Of a stretch of DNA of 64,000 nt, positions 51,756 through 57,911 are shown piece by piece; the first letter of the stretch is position 1, and every line of letters starts with the position of its first letter. The notes beneath the pieces are model-generated. The model did not search any database. It had not been told where the DNA came from and saw only the letters and a list, made by a program, of their open reading frames with translations. The translations under genes were made by a program, and so were the position numbers. Where the stretch lies: positions 1 to 64,000 of the forward strand of contig JAFDWO010000008.1 of assembly GCA_018268415.1 (NCBI GenBank), read 5' to 3'. Source of the stretch: Actinomycetota bacterium (GTDB lineage: Bacteria; Actinomycetota; Thermoleophilia; Solirubrobacterales; 70-9).

Positions 51756-53039
51756 ATGACAGTCGAGCTTGCCGTCCGCAGGCCGGTCGACACCACGACG
51801 CGCTACGAAGGCGTCTTCGCCCGCCATCAGCTCTGCTGCGCCAAGGCACTCGACAGGGAGAGGCGCTGTACCTGCACCCCGAGCTACTACGGCAAGGTCT
51901 GGGACCCGGCGCTCGGCCGCTATCGGGTGACCGAACGCCGGCCCGGGGTCCTCGAAGCCAAGGCGATGAGGGACGACCTCCTGCGCCAGGTCCGTGACGG
52001 CACCGTTTCCGAGCCCGAGCGGAAGGCGGAGAAGGAGGAGGAGCCCGAGAGCCCCACCTTCGCGGCGGGGCACACCGAATTCATCGCCCAGTGCAAGGCG
52101 GGCGTGGCGCGGACCAAGAAGGGGAAGCGCTATACGCCGAAGTCGATCAAGAGCCTCGACTCGGGACTGAAACGGGTCCCCTCGGAGATCAGGGAGCGCC
52201 TGATGTCGGCGGTCACCAGGGGCGAGCTGCAGAAGATGGTCGACGGCTTCATCCGCGAGGGACTCTCGAGCGAACGGATCGCGACGATCGTGAACGCGGT
52301 TCGCTCGCTCTATCGCTGGGCGATCAAGCGGGACCTGGTGAACGAGAATCCCGCCGCCCCGGTCGACATCCCCGTCGACGAGGTCGAAGGGGCGCATCGG
52401 ATCGCCACGCCCGGCGAATTCGCCGATCTCCTCGATGCCATCCCGGCCGAGGACGCACTCGCCTGGGCGATCGCCGGCTACGCGACGGCACGCCATCAGG
52501 AGATCGAGGCCCTCGACTGGGAAGAGGTCGACTTCGAGGAGGACGCCCTCCTGCTCGCCGGTGACGACGGCGCCCGCAAGTCCGAAGCCGCCCGCCGGGT
52601 CGTCCCGATGGTCAGGCAGCTGCGGGTGAGGATGCACGCCGAGTGGGAACGGCAGGGACGGCCGAGGTCCGGTCCGATCTTCAAACCGAAGCGCGCCGAC
52701 AACAAATCCGGTACCGCCGACCTGAACGCGGTCCTGCGCCGCATCACCAAGAAGTGGGAGGACCTGGGCATGGTGCCGATCAACTTTCAGGACTCACGGC
52801 ACACGGCGGCGACCTGGCTTGATCATGCCGGTGTCTCGCCGAAAGTCTCCTCGGTCATCATGGGCCACAAGGCGCCGAAGCTGAAGCAGCATCCAGAGGC
52901 GGCGCCGATCACCCTGAAGCGCTACACCCATGTCCTCGAGGGCGAGATCGAGCGTGCTGGCCGCCAGCTCGAGGCCTTCCTGACCGAGCGCGAAGCCGAG
53001 GAACGCGAGGCGCCCGTAGAGCAGGCCGTGGCCGCCTGA
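51756..53039 (+). CDS. int: Tyrosine recombinase (integrase)
   Basis: 427 residues. A SAM-like N-terminal binding domain (about 95-195) precedes the catalytic domain: first Arg in YATARHQEIEAL, box II INFQDSRHTAATWLDHAGVS with RH, IMGHKAPKL, and the nucleophile in LKRYTHVLEGE. The residue usually His in HxxRH is Gln here. The N-terminus (RHQLCCAKALDRERRCTC) is Cys-rich and may bind the arm sites. This is the enzyme expected to recombine the 43-bp tRNA-Lys sites. ATG 51756 has GGGG 8 bases upstream; GTG 51747 is an alternative. Confidence 0.93.
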   Translation: MTVELAVRRPVDTTTRYEGVFARHQLCCAKALDRERRCTCTPSYYGKVWDPALGRYRVTERRPGVLEAKAMRDDLLRQVRDGTVSEPERKAEKEEEPESPTFAAGHTEFIAQCKAGVARTKKGKRYTPKSIKSLDSGLKRVPSEIRERLMSAVTRGELQKMVDGFIREGLSSERIATIVNAVRSLYRWAIKRDLVNENPAAPVDIPVDEVEGAHRIATPGEFADLLDAIPAEDALAWAIAGYATARHQEIEALDWEEVDFEEDALLLAGDDGARKSEAARRVVPMVRQLRVRMHAEWERQGRPRSGPIFKPKRADNKSGTADLNAVLRRITKKWEDLGMVPINFQDSRHTAATWLDHAGVSPKVSSVIMGHKAPKLKQHPEAAPITLKRYTHVLEGEIERAGRQLEAFLTEREAEEREAPVEQAVAA

Positions 53040-53098
53040 GTGAGCGGTCCGCCCGGGACGTCGGGGCATGGGCCCATCCGGTCGGTGAGGCCGACCTC

Positions 53099-53116
53099 TT
53101 TATCGAAATGGATAAA
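53099..53116 (+). promoter_or_regulatory. Palindromic operator candidate
   Basis: TTTATC-GAAATG-GATAAA, a perfect 6-bp inverted repeat overlapping the ATG of the following XRE regulator. GATAAACT could serve as a -10, which would make GTG 53126 a leaderless start. Likely autoregulatory site. Confidence 0.55.
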
Positions 53117-53518
53117 CTGCGTCGCGTGACCACCAAGACCGACAAGCGCCCCGATGCAATGGGCAGGCCTGCTGCCGAGGCGGCGCGCGACCGTGCCCGC
53201 CGCAGCGAGGGGTATCGCGAGGCCCGCGGCGAGTACGCCGCGATCCGCGAGCTGCGCGAGAAGAACTGGATCGCCGCCCACATCCGCGAACGGCGCTTCG
53301 AGCTTGACCTCACGCAGAAGGAGCTCGCCGATCAGGCCGAGACCTCGCACTCCTACATCTCCAAACTCGAGCGCGGCGACCACATGCCGACGATCCCGGT
53401 CCTCAAACGCATCCTCGCCGTCCTCGAGGAGGAATTGCTGATCGGGATCGAGCGTCGCGAGTCCGGTGAGGAGCCCGAGCGCGAGGTGGCGCCGGTCCCC
53501 GAGGCGGCGCTCGCCTGA
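53108..53518 (+). CDS. XRE-family regulator
   Basis: 136 residues. A basic N-terminal arm leads to the helix-turn-helix RRFELDLTQKELADQAETSH, SYISKLERGDHMPTIPVLKR (about 70-115), a classical XRE/Cro-type domain. Such genes beside an integrase often repress element excision, or act as HigA-like antitoxins; no toxin-like gene is upstream. ATG 53108 lies inside the palindromic operator, so GTG 53126 may be the true start. Confidence 0.83.
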   Translation: MDKLRRVTTKTDKRPDAMGRPAAEAARDRARRSEGYREARGEYAAIRELREKNWIAAHIRERRFELDLTQKELADQAETSHSYISKLERGDHMPTIPVLKRILAVLEEELLIGIERRESGEEPEREVAPVPEAALA

Positions 53519-53531
53519 TCTCGGTCCGGTA

Positions 53532-54368
53532 GTGAGCAGCTTCGCGAATTCCGTGGACCCGGGCGCGACGGCCCATCCATTGAGGGAGGCCGCCGAAAAG
53601 GTCAAGCGGGCGGCGGCTCACCTGGAGGCGCTACACGCCGCGATCCGGCAGTTCAACGATTCCGAACCGAAGCCATATCGGCTCGTCCCCGAGGTCGACC
53701 AGGCGTCCTCGCGGTATCTCCTTCGGATCAGGATCGAGCGGGATCCGCCGCCGCAATGGAGCCTGATCGCGGGCGATTTCATCCAGAACCTACGAGCCTC
53801 GCTCGACTATCTGGTCTGGCAGTTGGTCTTGGACAACGACCATCGGCCCGGCCGCGGGAACGCCTTTCCGATCTTCGACGAGGAGCCGCCCCGGAATCCG
53901 AACAACCGACACAGGCAGAGATGGGAGGCGAGTCTCCGGGGTGTGGGCCCGGAGGCGGTCGAGTTCATCGAGGCCCTCCAGCCGTTCAACGCGCCCCACG
54001 GACCCGACCGGCATCTGCTCACCGCCCTTCGCGAGCTCTCGAACCAGGACAAACACCGCAGCCTGATGCCCGCCTTCTCCGCGATCCAGCGAGAGCCCGG
54101 CCTGGCCGACGTGACCGTGGTGGGAGTCCACGACGTGCGGGCGCCGATCGAGGGCGGCAAGCTCCTCGCCGGCCGTGCACTGGGTGACGGCGACCTCGTC
54201 CTCGAGGCGCCGATCGAGATCCTCGGGCCTGATCCCAGGGTGGAGATCGAAGGCCGGCTTCCCCTGGATGTCGCCTTCGGCGGGAGCCTCGTGCCGCTGG
54301 AAGGGCTGCGGCAGATGTGCGATGCCGTCGCCGAGACTCTCGCCACGGCTCGACATCTCTTCGGGTGA
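53532..54368 (+). CDS. Unknown protein between XRE regulator and AbiE
   Basis: 278 residues. The core contains QWSLIAGDFIQNLRASLDYL followed by VWQLV, and later LRELSNQDKHRSLMPAFSAI. I recall this combination in a widespread family without assigned function, perhaps HEPN-like, in accessory regions. No signal peptide. GTG 53532 starts 13 bases after the XRE gene; a longer upstream frame overlaps that gene and is discounted. Confidence 0.65.
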   Translation: MSSFANSVDPGATAHPLREAAEKVKRAAAHLEALHAAIRQFNDSEPKPYRLVPEVDQASSRYLLRIRIERDPPPQWSLIAGDFIQNLRASLDYLVWQLVLDNDHRPGRGNAFPIFDEEPPRNPNNRHRQRWEASLRGVGPEAVEFIEALQPFNAPHGPDRHLLTALRELSNQDKHRSLMPAFSAIQREPGLADVTVVGVHDVRAPIEGGKLLAGRALGDGDLVLEAPIEILGPDPRVEIEGRLPLDVAFGGSLVPLEGLRQMCDAVAETLATARHLFG

Positions 54369-54401
54369 GAGGTTCGGAGCCGCGGCAGGCTCGACCTATC
54401 T

Positions 54402-54455
54402 TGTTAAGTTTTATGGCAAAAAAACTTGACACGACTGTCGGTCGTTCCCTATCCT
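54402..54455 (+). promoter_or_regulatory. Promoter and operator of the abiE pair
   Basis: TTGACA (54426-54431) with CTATCC or TATCCT 17-18 bases downstream (54449-54455) is a good promoter. The start would fall at about 54461, next to GTG 54462, so the mRNA is probably leaderless. TGTTAAGTTTT (54402-54412) and AAAACTTGACA (54421-54431) are inverted repeats (10 of 11) that overlap the -35. AbiEi antitoxins bind inverted repeats to autoregulate. Confidence 0.75.
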
Positions 54456-54461
54456 CCAACG

Positions 54462-55199
54462 GTGGCACAGGACCCCAAAGACCCCGGCGCCAAGCCACCG
54501 AAGCCGAGCACCGCCGCGACCGTGCGCGATCGGGTCGCCCGCGGTGAGGCCGACTACTGGCGACACTCCGACTTCGCGGACCTTCCCGCCTCGGCCGTCG
54601 CGATGACGCTCTCGCGCCTGGCCGGGGAGGGCGTGCTGCGCCGCGTCGGCAAGGGCGTCTACTACCGCCCGCATCAGACCTCGCTCGGTCCGAGCGGCCC
54701 GGCGGGGACCGCGGTCGCCGCCCAGACCCTGCGGGCGCCGGTCCATCCCGCCGGCCTGAGCGCAGCCAACGTCCTCGGTCTCAGCACCCAGAATCCCCGC
54801 CGGGCCGAGTACGCGACCCCCGCCGCGGGGCCACCGACGGGCCTGCGGGGCGCCGTCGTCCACACCGGCCGCCCGGCCGGCCGCGCCGGTCTGTCGGCCG
54901 AGGACGGCGCGATCCTCGAGACGCTCCGCGAGCGCGCCCGCCACAGCGACCTGTCGTCGCGGCGGACGATCGAGCGCCTGCTTCGACTGCTCTCCGAGGA
55001 GGATCGCTTCGGCAGGCTCGCCGCCGCCGCGCTCGAGGAGCCACCGCGGGTGCGGGCGATCCTGGGCGCCCTCGGCGAGGAGCTGGGGATGCCCGAGAGC
55101 AGGCTCGCGCCGCTGCGCCGGAGCCTGAATCCGCTCAGCCGCTTCGACTTCGGGGCGCTCGGCTCGCTGCGCTTCGCCGACCGCTGGCAGGCGAGGTGA
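54462..55199 (+). CDS. abiEi: AbiEi-type antitoxin
   Basis: 245 residues. The N-terminal winged helix of AbiEi/DUF6088 reads RDRVARGEADYWRHSDFADL, AMTLSRLAGEGVLRRVGKGV and YYRPHQT. The C-terminal antitoxin region is helical. It should neutralise AbiEii and repress the operon through the inverted repeat upstream. GTG 54462 is directly at the predicted transcript start (leaderless). Its stop overlaps the AbiEii start (GTGA). The pair sits between the integrase module and attR. Confidence 0.87.
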   Translation: MAQDPKDPGAKPPKPSTAATVRDRVARGEADYWRHSDFADLPASAVAMTLSRLAGEGVLRRVGKGVYYRPHQTSLGPSGPAGTAVAAQTLRAPVHPAGLSAANVLGLSTQNPRRAEYATPAAGPPTGLRGAVVHTGRPAGRAGLSAEDGAILETLRERARHSDLSSRRTIERLLRLLSEEDRFGRLAAAALEEPPRVRAILGALGEELGMPESRLAPLRRSLNPLSRFDFGALGSLRFADRWQAR

Positions 55200-56158
55200 G
55201 GCTCTTCGAACACCCCGACTTCGAGCAGGCGATGCTGCGCGCCGCCGAGCATCACGGTCTCAGCGAACAGTTCATCGAGAAGGACTACTACATCACCGAG
55301 ATCCTGCGGATCTGTGTCGGCGAGCTCGGCGAGAAGGTCGTCTTCAAGGGGGGCACCAGTCTCTCCAAGGGTTGGGGGCTGATCACGCGCTTCTCCGAGG
55401 ACGTCGACCTATTCGTCAATCCCGCCCTCTTCGATCCACCGCCGGGGAAGAACAAGCTCGACAGGATCCTCAAGGGCCTGACCGAAACGGTCGCCGGGTA
55501 CCCGCCGCTGGACTGGAGGCGGGAGGAGGGTGAAACCATCAAGGGCCTGGGTCGGAACGACGTCCTCGCCTACGAGAGCCGTTTCGCCGACCTGCCCGGA
55601 CTGCGCGCCGCGATCCGCCTCGAGCCGGGCATCCAGAGCGGCAGCTTCCCGACCAGTGAGGAGCCGATCACCTCGCTCCTGGCCCGGTACCTCCAGGAAG
55701 AGTCCGTCGAGGGCTTCCTGGAGCTCGACGACATCCAGGGCTTCGACATGCATCTGCTCCACTTCCGCCGCACCTTCGTCGAGAAGATGTTCGCGCTGCA
55801 CGGCAAGGTCGAGCGCCTCGTGGCCGAAGGCCATCCGTTGGGGCGCGACGCCCGCCACTACTCCGACCTGCACGTGCTCGCCGAGCAGCATGAGGTGCGA
55901 TCGATGCTCGCATCGCCGGAGTTCGAGGAGATAAAGCTCGACTACGACGAGCGCAGCCGACAGTTCTTCCCCAGGGCCTATCGACCGCCGTCCGAACTCT
56001 CCTTCAAGGACAGCCCGGCGCTGTTCCCGGACGGCGGGCTGCGAGCACGCCTCGAACCCGAATACGAAGAGGAGTGCGCCCTGCTCTTCTCCGATCAGAG
56101 CTTCGCGAGCTTCGAGCAGGTGCTCGCCGGATTCGCGGAGATCCGTGCACTTCTCTGA
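55196..56158 (+). CDS. abiEii: AbiEii-type nucleotidyltransferase toxin
   Basis: 320 residues. The nucleotidyltransferase motif is VFKGGTSLSKGWGL (52-58 core) with RFSEDVDLFV (SEDVDL 67-72), supplying the catalytic aspartates of AbiEii/MenT-type toxins, which modify tRNA ends. IEKDYYITEIL upstream is also typical. With AbiEi it forms a type IV toxin-antitoxin and phage-abortive pair. GTG 55196 overlaps the AbiEi stop. Confidence 0.93.
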   Translation: MRLFEHPDFEQAMLRAAEHHGLSEQFIEKDYYITEILRICVGELGEKVVFKGGTSLSKGWGLITRFSEDVDLFVNPALFDPPPGKNKLDRILKGLTETVAGYPPLDWRREEGETIKGLGRNDVLAYESRFADLPGLRAAIRLEPGIQSGSFPTSEEPITSLLARYLQEESVEGFLELDDIQGFDMHLLHFRRTFVEKMFALHGKVERLVAEGHPLGRDARHYSDLHVLAEQHEVRSMLASPEFEEIKLDYDERSRQFFPRAYRPPSELSFKDSPALFPDGGLRARLEPEYEEECALLFSDQSFASFEQVLAGFAEIRALL

Positions 56159-56243
56159 GGCGCCGGCCCGCCCTGTCCGACCTCGCGCGGCTCCTCGTGA
56201 GGGTCCCGATGGCGCCCTGTCTCCTTGCATCCCGATCGGATTT

Positions 56244-56299
56244 CATTCCCTAGGACATTCCCTAGAGCCCGATCTGCCTCTTTTCAGGCGAGTCCCTAG
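56244..56299 (+). promoter_or_regulatory. Probable integrase arm-type sites, right end
   Basis: CATTCCCTAG at 56244-56253 and 56256-56265 (12 bases apart), plus GTCCCTAG at 56292-56299, ending about 50 bases from the tRNA. They mirror the left-end sites at 10801-10851 in the same orientation. Confidence 0.7.
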
Positions 56300-56350
56300 A
56301 ATCGTCGCAGGCCGTGATTTGCGCTTGAGAATGCGCGATCCGGTCTTTCT

Positions 56351-56424
56351 GCCCCTGTAGCTCAGTTGGTTAGAGCGGCGGCCTTTTAAGCCGCGCGGCG
56401 CGGGTTCGAGTCCCGCCGGGGGCA
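56351..56424 (+). tRNA. tRNA-Lys (anticodon TTT), attR
   Basis: A 74-nt cloverleaf: acceptor GCCCCTG/CGGGGGC (one G-U), D arm GCTC/GAGC, anticodon stem GCGGC/GCCGC with loop CTTTTAA (TTT), T arm GCGGG-TTCGAGT-CCCGC, discriminator A, no CCA. Its first 43 bases are the att core shared with 10640-10682. Its 5' half and promoter come from the element, its 3' half from the chromosome. Confidence 0.96.
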
Positions 56425-56462
56425 CTCTCGTCGGGTGGTGACGCGGGGCGCGGCGCTTTGGC

Positions 56463-56756
56463 CTATTTCTGGGCTTTCACGCTGAACTGGACCTGGTCGC
56501 CGCGCACCTCGGCATCGAGGACCTTGTCGTCCAGCAGCTCCGCCGCGTCGGACTCGACGAACACCGGTCCTTCCTCGAGCACCTGGTCGCCGGCGGCCGG
56601 GGCCGGGGCGATCTCGAGCCGGAGCGCCGTTTGTTGCGTGGCGCCGTCCGCCTCGACCGGGTCGGTGCTGACGCGCAGGCCGGCCTCGTCGGGCAGGTCG
56701 CGGGCAGCGAGGATGCTGCCGATCGCGGATACCGCTTCTTCGCTGACAGCCAACAT
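56463..56756 (-). CDS. HesB/IscA-like protein lacking cysteines
   Basis: 97 residues with the HesB/IscA fold pattern (MLAVSEEAVSAIGSILAARD, LRLEIAPAPAAGDQVLEEGP, VFVESDAAELLDDKVLDAEV). A-type Fe-S carriers have three conserved cysteines; none is present here, so Fe-S transfer of the usual kind is unlikely. I remember similar short proteins in actinobacteria. ATG 56756 follows AGGGG. It lies on the chromosomal side of attR. Confidence 0.75.
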   Translation of the reverse strand: MLAVSEEAVSAIGSILAARDLPDEAGLRVSTDPVEADGATQQTALRLEIAPAPAAGDQVLEEGPVFVESDAAELLDDKVLDAEVRGDQVQFSVKAQK

Positions 56757-56987
56757 TTCTGAATCCCCTTCCTGAGCGGGTTCTCTTCTCTCCTTCGGGT
56801 TGCCCGTCGAGCGCGACGGCAAACATCCGGCCCGCTGTGACGCCGGCGATCGAGGTCGGCCACCCGTCCTCCGGGCTCAAGTTCAGGAGGCTCGCCGCCG
56901 AAGACCTTGCTGAGTGGAGCCGGCCCACGGAAGTGGGGCGGCGGAATCCGCGTCCGAGTCGTCCATCCTGATCTGGGGGAGCCCTTT

Positions 56988-57899
56988 ATGAGGAAGCTGT
57001 CCGCTGCTTCGGCCCTCGCCTGCTTCGGCCTGTCGCTCTTCGTCGTCGGCGCGTTCGCGAAGCCGGCGCCGAGCCCGACGAAGCTGACGATCAACGCGTA
57101 CGCGGAAGGCGTCTACGGCTACGTCACCGGGGCCAAGCAGAGCTGCCTGGCGAACCGCAAGATCGTCGTCTACCGGCAGCTCGGCGCGCGGCGCGACCCG
57201 GCCACCGACCGCAAGGTCGCCGTCGACAAGGCGAGCCTGGTCGACGGCGATTATCGCTACGCGGTCGCCACCGACACCAGCGATCGCTTCTACGCGGTAG
57301 CCGCCGCCACCAAGGGCTGCGCCGCGGCCCAGAGCGGCAGCGTCCTGGGGATCAGCGTGGCGGCTCCGGGCGGGCCGAGCGGCACCCCGGTCTGCTCGCC
57401 CTACACCGCCGAAGGCCCAAGTCAGGTCTGCTCCCTGCAGCGCCCCGGCGTCGAGTGGGGGATCAGCTACGACTTCCCCTCGAAGGGGACGCGCGCCTGC
57501 GACATCTCGAAGTCCGATTACTCGTGTGACGGCAACGCGGGCGGCCCGTTTCCCTTCGGCGACGCGTCGATCGGGGGCAGGAACGCGGTCACGATGAGCT
57601 GGCGCCCCGGCACCAACGGCTTCAAGGAGGTGACCGTGGTCACCGGCGGCGGCAGCGGCTACGGATCGTCGCGGATGGAAGCTCGCCTGCCCGGTCCCGG
57701 CAGCGCCGACCTCTACGTCGACAAGTGGGCGGTCACCACCGACAGCGGCGCGACCGCCGAATTCTTCACCCCGAACCTCCCCGGCCAGCGGGCCGGCGAA
57801 CCGGGCGGCCCGCTCTACCTCAACTTCGAGGGCGGCAAGGGCGCCTTCGGGCTCGGTGCCGAAGTGCACATCAAAGGCTTCCTCTACGTGAAGCGCTAG
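56988..57899 (+). CDS. Secreted protein of unknown function
   Basis: 303 residues. Signal peptide LSAASALACFGLSLFVVGAF, then a beta-rich mature protein with several cysteines (KQSCLANRKIVVYRQL, CSPYTAEGPSQVCSL, ACDISKSDYSCDG). The N-terminal mature part resembles a carbohydrate- or cell-surface-type beta-sandwich. The stop is 12 bases before the next secreted protein. ATG 56988 follows GGGGGAG. Confidence 0.78.
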   Translation: MRKLSAASALACFGLSLFVVGAFAKPAPSPTKLTINAYAEGVYGYVTGAKQSCLANRKIVVYRQLGARRDPATDRKVAVDKASLVDGDYRYAVATDTSDRFYAVAAATKGCAAAQSGSVLGISVAAPGGPSGTPVCSPYTAEGPSQVCSLQRPGVEWGISYDFPSKGTRACDISKSDYSCDGNAGGPFPFGDASIGGRNAVTMSWRPGTNGFKEVTVVTGGGSGYGSSRMEARLPGPGSADLYVDKWAVTTDSGATAEFFTPNLPGQRAGEPGGPLYLNFEGGKGAFGLGAEVHIKGFLYVKR

Positions 57900-57911
57900 G
57901 AACGGAAGAAC

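Larger units (their letters stand above)
10640..56393. mobile_element. Integrative element in tRNA-Lys, about 45.7 kb
   Basis: The boundaries are a 43-bp direct duplication of the tRNA-Lys 5' half (10640-10682 and 56351-56393). The right end regenerates a complete tRNA. Paired CATTCCCTAG sites lie inside each end (10831-10851 and 56244-56265). A tyrosine recombinase (51756-53039), Xis-like protein, coupling-type ATPase and replication-relaxation protein lie near the right end. Cargo includes two TIR proteins, a CHAT protein, nucleases, a DUF433/DUF5615 pair and AbiE. I found no relaxase, so it may be mobilisable or replicate by an unrecognised route. Whether the whole interval is one element or has grown by later insertions cannot be judged from sequence alone. 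Confidence 0.85.
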
